Of a stretch of DNA of 38,268 bases, positions 7,560 through 20,563 are shown in pieces. Every line of letters starts with the position of its first letter. The stretch's first letter is position 1. The stretch is from NCBI GenBank assembly GCA_031274285.1, contig JAISQJ010000187.1:1-38268 (forward strand), given 5' to 3'. Origin of the DNA: Treponema sp. GTDB lineage: Bacteria > Spirochaetota > Spirochaetia > Treponematales > Breznakiellaceae. A program made the position numbers and the translations under genes. The notes beneath the pieces were generated by a model. That model was not told where the DNA came from and made no database searches. It was given only the letters and a program-made list of their open reading frames with translations.

Positions 7560-8129
7560 TTACTTTTTCCCGCCCAGCGTAAAGACTTTTTTGTAGTAGT
7601 CATTTTCGGGATCGACCGTAAGGGTTTTGTCGCTTACGATGAAAGTATCGAAAAACACATCATCAAATTCACCTTGATTGTTCTCGAAGGTGTACGAACC
7701 GAATTCCGTATCCCCGTCTTCATCTGTACTGATGACCAGGTTACCCATAAACGCCAGCTTGCTGCCGTCATCTGCGATCCATTCTCCCGCCAGCGCCTTT
7801 GGGGTGGTGGTTTTTGCATCTTTGGTAAGAGAAAATTCCAAGCCCAGAATATTGATTTTAATGGTCTTCCCGCTGAGGTTAAAGATCACATCGCCGTAGC
7901 CTGTATCAATTGTTCCGACGTTTTTTTCGAACACATAAGGCGACATACCATTCCCGAGTGCATCCAGACCTATCTTTCCACCGTAAAATACAGCGGTGAC
8001 GGTTTCCCCCTCTACCACCGTGGTCCAGGTGCCTTCGAGTGGATCCTTGCTGCCACACCCCGCGAGAACAAAACCGAACACCAGCAATAGTGCCAGCACT
8101 CTCACAAAAACAAAACCGTTTTTCTTCAC
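7560..8129 (-). CDS. Small lipoprotein with two GTW-like modules
   Basis: A 189-residue putative lipoprotein. The start is GTG at 8129, set by AGGAGGG about eight bases upstream. The signal peptide ends in VLAGC (Cys25). The mature part has two similar beta-rich units: EGTWTTVVEGETVTAVFYGGKI near residue 31 and AGEWIADDGSKLAFMGNLVIS near residue 113. These look like the short repeated beta modules of lipocalin-like bacterial lipoproteins; no named family is assigned. It is probably exposed on a membrane surface. It stands alone with its own promoter and converges on the acyl-CoA synthetase gene. Confidence 0.8.
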   Translation of the reverse strand: MKKNGFVFVRVLALLLVFGFVLAGCGSKDPLEGTWTTVVEGETVTAVFYGGKIGLDALGNGMSPYVFEKNVGTIDTGYGDVIFNLSGKTIKINILGLEFSLTKDAKTTTPKALAGEWIADDGSKLAFMGNLVISTDEDGDTEFGSYTFENNQGEFDDVFFDTFIVSDKTLTVDPENDYYKKVFTLGGKK

Positions 8130-8168
8130 TATTTACCCTCCTATGGTAAAACCCTTTAACATAGTTAC

Positions 8169-8197
8169 ATTGAACAGTGTTTAGCAAATATTGTCAA
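8169..8197 (-). promoter_or_regulatory. Promoter of the GTW lipoprotein
   Basis: On the minus strand: a perfect TTGACA (plus 8192-8197), 17 bp, then TTCAAT (plus 8169-8174, four of six matches). It is 40 bp before the GTG start. Confidence 0.5.
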
Positions 8198-8473
8198 TAA
8201 ATATACCAAAAATGTTTATAAATGCCATAATTTTTGCAATGTCCGTTTAACGGAATATGCATGCCCTGCACTCAAAACAAGTCCTACTGGCTTTTATCCT
8301 ATTAGTGGGAAGCCCCACAAGGACGGATGTACGGGGGTTAAGTTTAGCGCCATGGCGCGAAATTTTACGGTCAGCGGATCTTCGCGCCCAAACTGAACAT
8401 TTCCGGGGACTGCCCCCGCTTAACTTTGGCCGGGTTCCGCGGGCAGGGCGGGCTGCTGCTTAGACCGGTTTGT
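8198..8473. other. Non-coding gap with a 12-bp palindrome
   Basis: The gap between 8130 and 8473 holds no convincing gene. Beyond the promoter already listed it contains a perfect palindrome GCGCCATGGCGC at 8347-8358 and a CGGGG/CCCCG pairing near 8414-8430. The latter lacks a T run and is not a good terminator for the HAD gene. Confidence 0.5.
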
Positions 8474-9301
8474 TTAAGTCCCGCCGCCGGGGGCTTCTTT
8501 CCTTTTTGCCAGGATGGTTTCCGCAATCTCCGCAAAGCCGTCCCCGCAGTCCAGGGTGGACACATAGGCGGGGAGGTTTTGCAGCAGGTCCCCGTATTTT
8601 CGTACATTGGCTACGCCGCAGGCCAGGGGGAAACGGGCAAACATGGGTTCATCATTGGGGGAGTCCCCGACAAAAACCACCTCCCCGTCCCCGGCGCCGC
8701 ATCTCCAGCCGAAGCGCTGGGAAAGAAACCGTTCCGCCATGGAAAGTTTATCGTAGTTCCCCATCCAGATATTTACATGGATGGAGGAGACCTTGGCTTG
8801 GGCCCCCTCCTCCACCGCCAGGTCCCGGACCCGCCGGGCAACGCTTAGGGGGAGGATGGGCTCCTCCTCGGCGAAGTCCAGGGCCAGATCGTAGAGCCGG
8901 GAGAACTGATCCTTGGCGATCCGGAGTTGGGGGAACTCCCCGAGGGCCCGGTCCCTGATCTTCGCCAAAACAGGGTGATCGTTTCGTATGGCCTGGGGAT
9001 GGTAGCCGGCCTTGAGGACCGGGGATCCGCCTCCGTTCTCCGCCCGTTCCTCCCAAAAAGCCAGGGCCCCGTTCTCCCCCACCACCCCGTCCACGGGCCA
9101 CTCCCGGGCGATAAGGTCGCACCAGCCCGCGGGCCGGCCGGTCACGGGGATCACGCGGAGCCCCGCCTCCTTGAGCTTCCACAGGCTGGTATAGGCGGAG
9201 GCCAGGAGTTTTCCTTCTCTGGTCAGGGTGTCGTCAATGTCCATGAGGACGCAGCGGATACCCGCGGCTTCGGCAGGGCTCATTTCACGTATGGGTTTCA
9301 T
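8474..9301 (-). CDS. HAD-superfamily phosphatase (IIB type)
   Basis: A 275-residue HAD hydrolase. Motif I is MDIDDTLT with nucleophile Asp21 and Asp23. Motif II lies in VIPVTGRPAG (about residue 51). Motif IV is VFVGDSPNDEPMF near residue 215. A long cap between motifs II and III, with a DLALDFAEE segment, is the IIB (Cof-like, sucrose- or mannosyl-3-phosphoglycerate-phosphatase-like) arrangement. It should hydrolyse a small phosphorylated metabolite, perhaps a sugar phosphate; the substrate is unknown. It starts three bases after the stop of the AAA-like gene upstream on the same strand and is probably translated from the same mRNA. Confidence 0.85.
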   Translation of the reverse strand: MKPIREMSPAEAAGIRCVLMDIDDTLTREGKLLASAYTSLWKLKEAGLRVIPVTGRPAGWCDLIAREWPVDGVVGENGALAFWEERAENGGGSPVLKAGYHPQAIRNDHPVLAKIRDRALGEFPQLRIAKDQFSRLYDLALDFAEEEPILPLSVARRVRDLAVEEGAQAKVSSIHVNIWMGNYDKLSMAERFLSQRFGWRCGAGDGEVVFVGDSPNDEPMFARFPLACGVANVRKYGDLLQNLPAYVSTLDCGDGFAEIAETILAKRKEAPGGGT

Positions 9302-9304
9302 GCC

Positions 9305-10879
9305 CTAGGCCCAGCGCCAGGCGCCGATGTTACGTTTCGTGTAGTCAAAGGCTACCCCCACCTTGTAGAGCTTCTTCCCGCTCCCCTCCCAGGGTAACAG
9401 GTACTCTTTGCTTCCTATCTGTTCCAACGCTTCCTCCGCAAGCCGCTCCGCACCCCCCTCCCCCAGCTTGAACTCAAAACAGTATACCCGCTCCTCCGTC
9501 TCTACCAACGTGTCTATCCTCCCGGCCCCTATCCTTACCTCCGACCGGTCCCGTAAGCCCAGCATCCTGAATATCAGATGTATTATTGTCTGGTAATACT
9601 TCTCCTGCTTTATCTGTATGTCATAGGGTATCGACGCCAAAAAGGGGATCAGCGCGCCTATCACTCCGTCTATGTCCCCCTCTTCAAACGCCTCGGACAG
9701 TTTCACCGTCAGCGTCTCCTTCTCCCCCTCCGGCGCCTTTATATACGTCCCCAGCAGCGCATCCGCAAAAGAGGCCCGCACCTCGTCATTCGGATAATCC
9801 AGCGTATACTGCTGCCGCCTTTCATCGTACCCGCTCACCGTCAAATACCCCGTCTGGTACAGTACCGCTACCGCACTCAGGTTCTCCGCATCATATCGCC
9901 GGAAATCATTATAGGCCACCTTTAGATTCTCCAGATTCGTTAGGTCGATGTGCTGGTTCTCTATCAGCCTGATAAGAAAGGCCGGCGTCCCCGTCTCAAA
10001 CCAGTAAGGCTGAAACCTCCCCCCGGACTCAAAGTGTTTCAAGAGCCCGAAGGGGTTATAGACCGTGAGGGGTTTTTCCGAAAACCGATAGCCGTTGTAA
10101 AACCGCTTGAGTTCCCCAAGGTAGTCTTCCCGGCCGCAGCCCCTATGCCGCGCCGCTTCCTCGATGTCCGGGGCAAAGACCCCCTCCAGTTCCTCCTGGG
10201 TGATGCCGCAGAGATCCGCATAGCGGGGGTCCAGGGTAAGGTCCATCAGATTATTTAATTCCGAAAAAACGCTTACCTGGGCGAACTTGGTAACCCCGGT
10301 GAGGAACACAAACTTGAGAAATTCATCGGAGGACTTGAGCACGCCGTAGAAGGCCTTGAGTTCGTTTCGTATGGCCTCGTGAATATCCTTGTCCTGTATC
10401 GTAGTTAGGAGGGGCTTGTCGTACTCGTCGATGATGACGGCAACCCGCTCGCCGTTTTTTTGGCGCAGGTCCCGGATCAGGTTGCCGAATTGATCGGGGG
10501 CCAGGCTGCCCCGCAATTCCAGGCCCGCGGCGGCGGCCTGATTCTGCAGCAGGTTATGCAGGAACAGCTTGAGGGTGCCGACCCCTTCGCCGAAGTTGCC
10601 GGGATTCAAGTCCAGCCGTATGACGGGGTACTTTTTCCAGTCCCAGTCCAGTTGCTCCAAGGCAAGTCCGCCAAAGAGTTCCCGGCGGCCTTCAAATACC
10701 GCCGCCAGGGTGGAGCAGAGCAGGGACTTCCCAAAACGCCGGGGCCGGGAAAGAAAAAACGTCTTCCCCGAACCGGCTATAAGCCGGTGGATCTGCGTGG
10801 TCTTATCCACATAAATACAGTTATCTTCCCGAATTCCCGCAAAATCCTGTATGCCGATGGGATACTTTCTAACACTCAT
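9305..10879 (-). CDS. AAA-ATPase-like protein with PD-(D/E)XK nuclease-like C terminus
   Basis: A 524-residue protein of the family that opens with 'PIGIQDFAGIRE...YVDKT' (AAA-ATPase_like) and ends in a PD-(D/E)XK-type domain (PDDEXK_9). The nucleotide-binding loop is FLSRPRRFGKSLL (Lys51), Walker B is VAVIIDEYDKPLL near residue 150. The C-terminal nuclease-like core is RIDTLVETEERVYCFEFKLG near residue 465, with Asp, Glu and Lys in the expected order. These proteins are abundant and often multicopy in Bacteroidetes and treponemes; their biological role is not established. The gene starts 43 bases after ilvB on the same strand, with AAGG close to the ATG, and may be partly read from the ilv operon. 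Confidence 0.88.
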   Translation of the reverse strand: MSVRKYPIGIQDFAGIREDNCIYVDKTTQIHRLIAGSGKTFFLSRPRRFGKSLLCSTLAAVFEGRRELFGGLALEQLDWDWKKYPVIRLDLNPGNFGEGVGTLKLFLHNLLQNQAAAAGLELRGSLAPDQFGNLIRDLRQKNGERVAVIIDEYDKPLLTTIQDKDIHEAIRNELKAFYGVLKSSDEFLKFVFLTGVTKFAQVSVFSELNNLMDLTLDPRYADLCGITQEELEGVFAPDIEEAARHRGCGREDYLGELKRFYNGYRFSEKPLTVYNPFGLLKHFESGGRFQPYWFETGTPAFLIRLIENQHIDLTNLENLKVAYNDFRRYDAENLSAVAVLYQTGYLTVSGYDERRQQYTLDYPNDEVRASFADALLGTYIKAPEGEKETLTVKLSEAFEEGDIDGVIGALIPFLASIPYDIQIKQEKYYQTIIHLIFRMLGLRDRSEVRIGAGRIDTLVETEERVYCFEFKLGEGGAERLAEEALEQIGSKEYLLPWEGSGKKLYKVGVAFDYTKRNIGAWRWA

Positions 10880-10922
10880 TGCCTTAGTTTAGCACAAACG
10901 GGCCGGGGGCTGCATAGCGGGC

Positions 10923-12671
10923 CTACATGATCTGCTCGTCTATGGGTTTGCCGGAGGGCACCATGGGGAGTACCTTCTCATCCTTGCCGATGACGGCGTT
11001 GATCAGGGCCGCCCTGCCCGCCGCCAGATCCCCGGCGGCGCTGCCCAGGGCCGCGGTAAAACCTTTGCGATCCTCCGCCCGGTAGCCGGGAATTCCGTAG
11101 GCCTCCGCCAGTTTTACAAAGTCGGGGAAGCCGCTTAAATCGGACTCGGAGTAACGGCCCTCGTAGAAGAAGCTCTGCCACTGCCGCACCATGCCCAGGG
11201 TGGAATTGTTAAACACGATGATAAGCACCGGCAGCCGGTGGTTGCTCAGGGTCCCCATCTCCGCGCAGTTCATCCTGAAGCAGCCGTCCCCGGTAAAGAG
11301 GACCACGGGCCGCCGGGGGTTCCCGGTCTTGGCCCCCAGTGCTGCGCCCAGGCCGTAGCCCATGGTTCCCAGGCCGCCGCTGGTCAGGAAGGAGCGGGGA
11401 CGGTGGGCCGGGTAGAACTGGGCGGTCCAGATCTGGTGCTGTCCCACATCGGTTACCGCAATGGCGTCGTAGCCCAGGGCCCCGGCGGTCTCCTCGATGA
11501 TGAACCGGGGATGGAGCGCGGCCTGCTTGCCCGCGGCCTCCCTGCTGTGGGTTTGGGGGATGTGGGTCTTCCACTTTTCAATTTCCCCGTTCCATTCCGT
11601 GGGGACCTTGGGGGGAAGCCGTTTCAAAAGCCGGCCCAGGGTATCCTTCAGGTCCCCGATCACCCAGGCCCGGGCGGAAACATTCTTGTTCACCTCCGCG
11701 GGATCAATGTCAAAGTGGAGGACCTGGGCGGTCTTGGCGAACATATCGGTTCTGCTGGTAACCCGGTCGGAAAAGCGGGCGCCGATGGCCACCAGGAGGT
11801 CCGCCTTCTGGGCCGCCTTGTTGGAGGCCACGGTGCCGTGCATGCCGATAAGGCCGGTGCAGAGCCGGTGGTCCTGGGGGAAGCCGCCGATGCCCATGAG
11901 GCTTAAGGCCACCGGGGCGTTGAGCCGCTCCGCCAGGATGGTCAATTCCTGGGAAGCCCCGGAGATGATCACCCCGCCCCCGGCATAGAGCACCGGCCGC
12001 TTGGCCTCCATGAGCAGCGAGGCCGCCCGGTCGATATCTTCCGCGGTAAAGGTGGCCCGGCTGTTCCGTTCCTCCAGGCGGCGGGAGCGGGCGGCCATTA
12101 CCGCATCACCGGCCGCATCCGCTTGCTTGTCATCCCCTGGGAGGCGGCGGGGAATCCATTCGGCGCTGAGGGCGGTAATGTCCTTGGGGATATCGATAAG
12201 TACCGGCCCGGGCCGGCCGGAGGAGGCGACCGCGAAGGCCTCCCGGATCACTTCCGCCAGTTCATCCACCCTTTTCACGATCCAGTTATGTTTGACGATG
12301 GGCATGGAGATCCCCGCGATATCTACTTCCTGGAAACTGTCCTTGCCCAGGAGCCCGGTGGGGACGTTGCCGGTAATCGCCACCAGGGGAACCGAATCCA
12401 TGGCCGCGGTGGCGATGCCGGTGACCAGGTTGGTGGCCCCGGGCCCGGAGGTGGCGATGCAGACCCCTGCCTTGCCGGTGGACCGGGCGTAACCGTCCGC
12501 CGCATGGGCGGCGTGCTGTTCGTGACTCACCAGGATGTGCCGGATCCGGTCCCGGGCCCGGTAGAGTTCATCGTATATATTAAGCACCGCGCCGCCGGGG
12601 TAACCGAACACCGTATCCACTCCCTGCTCGGCGAGGGCCTCAATTAAAATACGGGCGCCCGAATATTTCAT
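10923..12671 (-). CDS. ilvB: Acetolactate synthase, catalytic subunit
   Basis: A 582-residue ThDP enzyme joining two pyruvates to acetolactate (valine, leucine), or pyruvate and 2-oxobutyrate to acetohydroxybutyrate (isoleucine). The N-terminal domain has [16 protein letters not shown] and the catalytic Glu in [30 protein letters not shown] closes that domain. The ThDP/Mg motif is [14 protein letters not shown], ending in [12 protein letters not shown] near residue 485. It is full length. It is the last ilv gene of the operon; its ATG overlaps the ilvD stop (ATGA), so translation is coupled. Its regulatory partner ilvN is the first gene, eight kb away, an unusual separation for two subunits of one enzyme. 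Confidence 0.96.
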   Translation of the reverse strand: MKYSGARILIEALAEQGVDTVFGYPGGAVLNIYDELYRARDRIRHILVSHEQHAAHAADGYARSTGKAGVCIATSGPGATNLVTGIATAAMDSVPLVAITGNVPTGLLGKDSFQEVDIAGISMPIVKHNWIVKRVDELAEVIREAFAVASSGRPGPVLIDIPKDITALSAEWIPRRLPGDDKQADAAGDAVMAARSRRLEERNSRATFTAEDIDRAASLLMEAKRPVLYAGGGVIISGASQELTILAERLNAPVALSLMGIGGFPQDHRLCTGLIGMHGTVASNKAAQKADLLVAIGARFSDRVTSRTDMFAKTAQVLHFDIDPAEVNKNVSARAWVIGDLKDTLGRLLKRLPPKVPTEWNGEIEKWKTHIPQTHSREAAGKQAALHPRFIIEETAGALGYDAIAVTDVGQHQIWTAQFYPAHRPRSFLTSGGLGTMGYGLGAALGAKTGNPRRPVVLFTGDGCFRMNCAEMGTLSNHRLPVLIIVFNNSTLGMVRQWQSFFYEGRYSESDLSGFPDFVKLAEAYGIPGYRAEDRKGFTAALGSAAGDLAAGRAALINAVIGKDEKVLPMVPSGKPIDEQIM

Positions 12672-14386
12672 GGTCCTATGCTCCCCGCAGTACTACTGCT
12701 GTTATCGTTGAAGACGGCCCCGGCGGCGGCGGAACTTACCTGCCGCGCGTAGCGGGCCAGATAGCCGGAACTTACCTTGGGGGGCAGGGGCTTCCATTGT
12801 TCCCGCCGCCTGGCGATGACGCGGTCGTCCAGTTCTGCGTTGATGGAACGGCCTTCAATGTCGATGCTGATTAGGTCCCCCTCCTCAAGAAGGGCGATGA
12901 GCCCCCCCTCCGCCGCTTCCGGGGAAATGTGGCCGATGGCGGCGCCCTTGGTGGCCCCGGAGAAACGTCCGTCGGTGATCAGGGCCACCTTGTCGTCCAG
13001 GCCCATCCCCGCCAGGGCCCCGGTGGGGGCCAGCATTTCCTTCATCCCCGGCCCGCCCTTGGGTCCCTCGTAGCGGATGACGATCACATCCCCGGCTTTT
13101 ATCCTGCCGGCCATGATGGCGTCAAAGGCGTCCTCCTCGCCGTTGAAGATCCGGGCGGGGCCGCGGGAAGCGAGCATGCCGGGGGCCACGGCGCTGCGCT
13201 TTACCACGCAGCCGGCGGGGGCAAGATTCCCCCGCAGCGCGGCCAGGCCGCCGGTGGCGGAGTAGGGATTCTCCAGGGGCCGGATGATCGCCGTATCCCT
13301 GTTGGCGGCGATCCGCTGGCCCGCATAGGCCCGGCCCTTGAGGGCATCCCCCAGGACGCCGTAGACCGTGGGGGCCCCAAGGTCCACCAGATTCTTCTTG
13401 CCCAGTTCCAGCAGCACCGCGGGGATTCCCCCGGCGGCGTGAAGGTCCTCTATGGCGTCGTGCCCCGCGGGGGCCAGACGGCAAAGATTCGGCGTTACCG
13501 CGCTTACCTGGTTCAGGAGATCCAGGTCCAGCGTAAAACCCGCCTCCCGGGCGATGGCGGGCAGGTGCAGGGCCGTGTTGGTGGAACAGCCCAGGGCCAT
13601 GTCCAGGGCCAGGGCGTTACGGAAGGCGGCCCCGGTTAACACCGAGCGGGGGCGGATGTCTTTCCTAAGAATCTCCATGATCGCAAGACCGCTGTGCTTG
13701 GCCAGGCGCAGGCGTTCCGCCATCACCGCGGGGATGGTGCCGTTCCCCGGCAGGGCCATGCCCAGGGCCTCGGTGACGCAGTTCATGGAGTTGGCGGTAA
13801 ACATCCCCGCACAGGAACCGCAGCCGGGACAGGAAAGGTCCTCCAGGTCAAGGAGTTCCCCCTCCCCCATCTTCCCCGCGGCCACGGCCCCCACGGCCTC
13901 GAACATGCTGGTAAGGGTGAGGGGCTTCCCGTCCCGACGGCCCGCCAGCATGGGACCCCCGGAAACCACAATCCCCGGCAGGTTAAGCCGGGCCGCGGCC
14001 ATGAGCATGCCCGGCACGATCTTGTCGCAGTTGGGAATGTAGATCACCGCATCGAAACCGTGGGCCATGGCCATGCACTCGATGGAGTCGGCGATCAGTT
14101 CCCTGGTGGGCAGGGAGTAGCGCATCCCCTCGTGGCCCATGGCGATTCCGTCGCATACCCCGATGACCGGAAAACTTACCGGCACTCCCCCCGCCAGCCT
14201 GACCCCGTCCGCGGCGGCCCTGGCTACGGTGTCCAGGTGCAGGTGCCCCGGAACGATTTCGCTCTTGGATACCGCAATGCCGATAAGGGGGCGCTTGAAT
14301 TCCTCCTCGATAAAGCCCAGGGCCTTAAAGAGGGACCGGTGGGGGGCGCGGGCCATGCCCTGTTTGACTGAATCACTGCGCATCAT
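12668..14386 (-). CDS. ilvD: Dihydroxy-acid dehydratase
   Basis: A 572-residue iron-sulfur dehydratase converting 2,3-dihydroxy-isovalerate and -methylvalerate to the 2-oxo acids. Cluster ligands are visible in [11 protein letters not shown] (about residue 117) and [21 protein letters not shown] (about residues 185-205). [17 protein letters not shown] near residue 477 is the conserved C-terminal motif. It is full length for the family (about 555-570). The start codon overlaps the leuB stop by four bases (ATGA); two adjacent ATG codons make the exact start ambiguous by one residue. Oxygen sensitivity of such clusters suits an anaerobe, though this is general knowledge. Confidence 0.96.
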   Translation of the reverse strand: MMRSDSVKQGMARAPHRSLFKALGFIEEEFKRPLIGIAVSKSEIVPGHLHLDTVARAAADGVRLAGGVPVSFPVIGVCDGIAMGHEGMRYSLPTRELIADSIECMAMAHGFDAVIYIPNCDKIVPGMLMAAARLNLPGIVVSGGPMLAGRRDGKPLTLTSMFEAVGAVAAGKMGEGELLDLEDLSCPGCGSCAGMFTANSMNCVTEALGMALPGNGTIPAVMAERLRLAKHSGLAIMEILRKDIRPRSVLTGAAFRNALALDMALGCSTNTALHLPAIAREAGFTLDLDLLNQVSAVTPNLCRLAPAGHDAIEDLHAAGGIPAVLLELGKKNLVDLGAPTVYGVLGDALKGRAYAGQRIAANRDTAIIRPLENPYSATGGLAALRGNLAPAGCVVKRSAVAPGMLASRGPARIFNGEEDAFDAIMAGRIKAGDVIVIRYEGPKGGPGMKEMLAPTGALAGMGLDDKVALITDGRFSGATKGAAIGHISPEAAEGGLIALLEEGDLISIDIEGRSINAELDDRVIARRREQWKPLPPKVSSGYLARYARQVSSAAAGAVFNDNSSSTAGSIGP

Positions 14387-15534
14387 AAACCGCCTATGGC
14401 GGCAACCACCGCCTCGCCCATGGCCCTGGTACCGATAATTTTTTCCCCGGCGCCGCCGCCCCGGCCGGCAATGTCCCTGGTCCTAAGTCCCCGGTCAAGG
14501 ACCGTGTTTACCGCGGCCTCAATTTCCCGGGCTTCCCGTTCCAGGGCAAAGGAATAACGGAGCATCATGGCGGCGGAAAGAATCGTTCCCAGGGGGTTGG
14601 CCATGTCCTGCCCCGCAATGTCCGGCGCGGAACCGTGGATGGGCTCGTACATGCCCATGGGACGGCCGCCTTTGGCCAGCGGGGCCTCGGGGCTTCCCAG
14701 GCTGGCGGAGGGCAGCATGCCGATGGACCCGGTAAGCACCGAAGCCTCGTCGGAGAGGATGTCCCCAAAGAGGTTGCTGGTAACGATGACATCAAACTGG
14801 CCGGGGGCCCGGACAAGCTGCATGGCGCAGTTATCCACGTACATGTAACTGGTCTCGATATCCGGGTAATCCCTGCTGACCACCGAGGCCACCTCCCGCC
14901 AGTACCGGGAGGATTCCAGCACATTGGCCTTGTCCACAATGCAGAGCTTCTTCCACCGCGCCGCGGCCGCCGCATAGCCCGACCTAAGCACCCGCTCGAT
15001 CTCCGCCCAACTGTAGGTCTCCGTGTCGAACGCCGCGCCGGGGCTGTGGCCGTTGGAACTTTCCTCGATGCGGCCCCGCTTGCCAAAGTAGAGGCCCCCC
15101 GTAAGTTCCCGGACAATAAGGAGATCGAAGGCGGCCTTCCCCTCCGGATGGCCGACGGCCAGCGCCTCGTCCTTTAAGGGACAGGCGGCCCTGAGCTGAG
15201 GCAGCAGTACCGCGGGCCGCAGATTGGCAAAGACCTCAAGGCCGGAGCGCAGACCCAGCAGGGCCCGCTCGGGCCGCAGATGCCCCGGCAGGTCTTCCCA
15301 CTGGGGTCCCCCCACGGCCCCCAGGAGCAGGGCGTCGCACTGCCTGGCCGCATCCAGGGTTTCCGGGGGCAGCGGTTCCCCGCAGGCATCAATGGCCTTG
15401 CCGCCGGCCATAAGTTCCACGTAGTTAAACACATGGCCGTACTTATCGCCAACCGCATCCAACACTTCCGCGGCCGGCCCTGTCACCTCCGGCCCAATCC
15501 CGTCTCCGGGAACCAGGGCTATAGAATAGTTCAT
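14383..15534 (-). CDS. leuB: 3-Isopropylmalate dehydrogenase
   Basis: A 383-residue NAD-dependent beta-decarboxylating dehydrogenase. Motifs: [13 protein letters not shown] at residues 5-17, the Arg-rich substrate loop [13 protein letters not shown], the Tyr in [11 protein letters not shown], the catalytic Lys/Asp region [31 protein letters not shown], and the NAD-binding [19 protein letters not shown]. Besides leucine synthesis it would act on 3-methylmalate made downstream of citramalate, so it serves the isoleucine route too. The start is placed at 15534 because GGGGGGAAACG precedes that ATG, and an in-frame upstream extension would overlap cimA. The gap to cimA is ten bases. Confidence 0.95.
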   Translation of the reverse strand: MNYSIALVPGDGIGPEVTGPAAEVLDAVGDKYGHVFNYVELMAGGKAIDACGEPLPPETLDAARQCDALLLGAVGGPQWEDLPGHLRPERALLGLRSGLEVFANLRPAVLLPQLRAACPLKDEALAVGHPEGKAAFDLLIVRELTGGLYFGKRGRIEESSNGHSPGAAFDTETYSWAEIERVLRSGYAAAAARWKKLCIVDKANVLESSRYWREVASVVSRDYPDIETSYMYVDNCAMQLVRAPGQFDVIVTSNLFGDILSDEASVLTGSIGMLPSASLGSPEAPLAKGGRPMGMYEPIHGSAPDIAGQDMANPLGTILSAAMMLRYSFALEREAREIEAAVNTVLDRGLRTRDIAGRGGGAGEKIIGTRAMGEAVVAAIGGL

Positions 15535-15544
15535 CGTTTCCCCC

Positions 15545-17169
15545 CTACAGGTAGACCTTAAATTTCCGCTCAATATCTCCAATCAGCTTGTACTCGATGG
15601 AATCCACCAGGGCCGCCCGGCTGGCGTCGATGATATCCTCGCTCACCCCCACGGTGCTCCAATGATCCTGCCCGTCGGTGGATTGGATAAGGACCCGTAC
15701 CTTGGCCGCGGTGGCCGCGGTCCCGTCAATGACCCGCACCTTAAAGTCCTCCAGCCGTACCTTTGCCAGTTCCGGGTAAAACCGGAACAGGGCCCGCCGC
15801 AGGGCTCCGTCCAACGCGTTGACCGGACCATTCCCCTCGGCCGCGGCGATCTCGTCCTGGCCGTCCACCCAAACCTTTACCCACGCGTGGGAGCAGGCAA
15901 TCGCTTCCCCGGTGGGATGTTCGCTCCCCACCCGGTAGGCCAGAATCTCAAAGAGCGGTTTATGCCGTCCAAGCTCCCGGCGCACCAGCAGTTCAAAGCT
16001 GCCGTCCGCGCCGTCAAAGGCCCAGCCCGCGGCTTCCAGTTCCTTCAGCCGGGCCGCCAGCGCGGCTATCACCGGGTGATCCCTGGTGACGGCGGGGTCG
16101 ATCTTCTTTGCCCGCTCGGCAATGGCTGAACGGCCCCCCACCTCGCTCATCAGGAAATGCCGGTCGTTCCCCACCAGCGCGGGATCGATATGCTCAAAGG
16201 AACGGCGCAGCTTGAGGATGCCGTCGGCGTGCATTCCCGCCTTGTGGGAAAAGGCATGGGAGCCCACGTAGGGCATTTCTTCGGGCAGGGCCACGTTGGC
16301 AATCTCCGCCACGGCCCGGCTGATCTCGGAGAGCCGCCTCAGCTTCCCCTGCGGGAGGCAGGACATGCCCAGCTTGAGTTCCACGCTGGGGATCAGGGCC
16401 GCCAGGCAGGTGTTGCCGCAGCGCTCCCCAAAACCCAGCAAGGTCCCCTGCACATGCCGGGCCCCGGACTGCAGGGCGGCGATGCTGTTGGCCGCGGCCA
16501 AGCCGCCGTCGTTATGGGCATGGATGCCCACGACTCCCCCCAAACCTTCCAGGGGGGAAAGGGCGGCGGCCAGGGCGGCCGTTTCCTCCGCGGCCCGCAG
16601 GCCGTCCTTCACCGTATCGGGAAAGGCCCCGCCGTTGGTGTCGCAGAGCACGATCGTATCCGCCCCCGACTCCGCGGCCGCCCTGACGCTGGCCAGGGCG
16701 TATTCAGCGTTCCCCAGCCAGCCGTCAAAGAAATGTTCCGCATCGTAGATCACCCGCCGGCCCTCGGCCTTGAGGAAAGCCACGGTCTCGGCGATCATAT
16801 CCAGGTTCTCCTTCAGGGAGGTCCGCAGTATCTCGGTAACATGGAGATCCCAGCTTTTGCCGAAGATCACCACCGTTTCCGTGTCCGCGTCCAGGAGGCT
16901 TTTAAGCTGGGGGTCCTCCCCGCAGGGCAGGCCCTTCTTGCGGGTGGCGCCAAAGGCGCAGAGCCTTGCGTTCTCCAGGGGCAGCTCCCTGGCCCGGCGG
17001 AAAAATTCCAGGTCCTTGGGGTTGCTTCCGGGATTCCCCGCCTCGATCAGGGCGATACCCAATTCATCCAGGGCCCTGGTCAGTTCCAGCTTGTCCTGCA
17101 CGGAAAAGCTGATCCCCTCACCCTGGGCCCCGTCCCGCAGGGTAGTATCAAGGACCTCAACCTGGGCCG

Positions 17170-17173
<4 letters not shown>
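15545..17173 (-). CDS. cimA: (R)-Citramalate synthase
   Basis: A 542-residue member of the HMG-CoA-lyase-like/LeuA superfamily. [18 protein letters not shown] at residues 6-23, [34 protein letters not shown] and [15 protein letters not shown] are the patterns of long citramalate synthases rather than isopropylmalate synthases. The C-terminal 130 residues are the LeuA-type dimerisation/feedback domain, ending in a segment on [23 protein letters not shown]. It condenses pyruvate and acetyl-CoA, giving 2-oxobutyrate precursors for isoleucine. The GTG start at 17173 overlaps the leuA stop (GTGA). A longer in-frame reading upstream would sit inside leuA and lacks the family start, so it is rejected. 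The paired leuA gene supports the assignment. Confidence 0.92.
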
Positions 17174-19732
<2,559 letters not shown>

Positions 19733-19736
19733 TCAT

Positions 19737-19751
19737 GCGGCTTGCTGCCGC
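19737..19751 (-). other. Small hairpin before ilvC
   Basis: GCGGC-AGCAA-GCCGC on the minus strand, 20 bases before the ilvC start, in the only sizeable gap of the ilv operon. A GGAG/CTCC pairing also lies farther up (about 19815-19830). No T run follows, so it is not a terminator. It could affect processing or initiation. Confidence 0.3.
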
Positions 19752-19851
19752 TAAATTAGATCAAACATGAAACAACGTTCCATGAGAAATCCGGTAATGT
19801 GTGGCGGCTGCCCTTGGAGAAAACCTCCGCCGGACGCCGCGCCATTGCCGG

Positions 19852-20397
19852 CTAGTTACTAATGCTTAGGCTTTGTACGGAAAGTACGCCGGGTACGGAA
19901 AGCACCCGGTTGCCCCGTTCCAGGGCCACAAGGCCGGTGCGGGCAAGTTCTAGGACGCCGTAGGGGCGCAGGAGCAGGAGCAGGCCGTCCAGCTTTTCCT
20001 TGTCGCCGGTGGCTTCAATCGTAATGGTGGAGGAGGATACATCAATAACACGGGAGCGGAAAATACCGGCAATCTCGATCACCGCAGGACGGGTCTTTTC
20101 GTCCGCCCCGATCTTCACCAGCATGATCTCCCGGCGCAGACAGGAGGCGCTTTCCAGTTCACGGACCGCGATCACGTCCACCAGCTTACCAAGCTGCTTG
20201 ATAATTTGTTCCAGCACCGGGTCCGCCCCGCTGACCGCAATGGTCATCCGGGACACGGATGCGTCCTCAGTCTCCCCCACCGTAAGGCTGTCGATATTGA
20301 AGCCCCTGCGGCTAAAGAGACCGGACACCCGGCTCAAGGTTCCGGCCCGGTTCTCCACCAGGGCGGACACCACATGCTGTTTCACCACTACCCCCAT
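19852..20397 (-). CDS. ilvN: Acetolactate synthase, regulatory subunit
   Basis: A 181-residue small subunit. The N-terminal ACT domain is clear: HVVSALVENRAGTLSRVSGLFSRRGFNIDSLTVGETED at residues 7-44, which binds the feedback amino acid. A second domain follows with LREIMLVKIGADEKTRPAVIEIAGIFRSRVIDVSSSTITIEATGD. This is the IlvH/IlvN long form rather than the short E. coli IlvN. The ATG at 20397 lacks a Shine-Dalgarno sequence; a TTG just before and a GTG after GGGGGTA are alternatives. It is the first gene of the ilv-leu operon. Confidence 0.92.
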   Translation of the reverse strand: MGVVVKQHVVSALVENRAGTLSRVSGLFSRRGFNIDSLTVGETEDASVSRMTIAVSGADPVLEQIIKQLGKLVDVIAVRELESASCLRREIMLVKIGADEKTRPAVIEIAGIFRSRVIDVSSSTITIEATGDKEKLDGLLLLLRPYGVLELARTGLVALERGNRVLSVPGVLSVQSLSISN

Positions 20398-20409
20398 CAA
20401 AGTTTTAGA

Positions 20410-20438
20410 ATCATAGCAAAAAGGGAAAGGTTAGGCAA
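20410..20438 (-). promoter_or_regulatory. Promoter of the ilv-leu operon, near-leaderless
   Basis: On the minus strand: TTGCCT (plus 20433-20438), 17 bp, then TATGAT (plus 20410-20415) preceded by TTTGC. The expected start at about 20403 leaves a leader of roughly six bases before the ATG. There is no room for a T-box or peptide attenuator. Confidence 0.5.
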
Positions 20439-20480
20439 GAGAACGGAGAATCAAAGGGGGGAAGTCTCCCCCCTCGGCCC

Positions 20481-20558
20481 AGACCGCCGACCCTTCGCTC
20501 CCGCTCAGGCCCGGCGGTCTTAGCCTACCCCCCTCAGCGGGGGTACCCCGCAACGCCC
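20481..20558. repeat. GC-rich hairpin repeat upstream of ilvN
   Basis: AGACCGCCG (20481-20489) pairs with CGGCGGTCT (20512-20520), a perfect nine-bp stem. It is followed by ccccctcagcggggg and then ccccgcaacgccc (20546-20558). The last 13 bases recur inverted at 38148-38160, in another hairpin-rich intergenic region. This looks like a dispersed REP-like element. It lies upstream of the ilvN promoter, so it is not in that mRNA leader. Confidence 0.5.
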
Positions 20559-20563
20559 AAAGC

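Noticed and set aside
8230-8470. Short open frames in the gap before the HAD gene
   Set aside because: No ribosome binding site, family resemblance or plausible composition.
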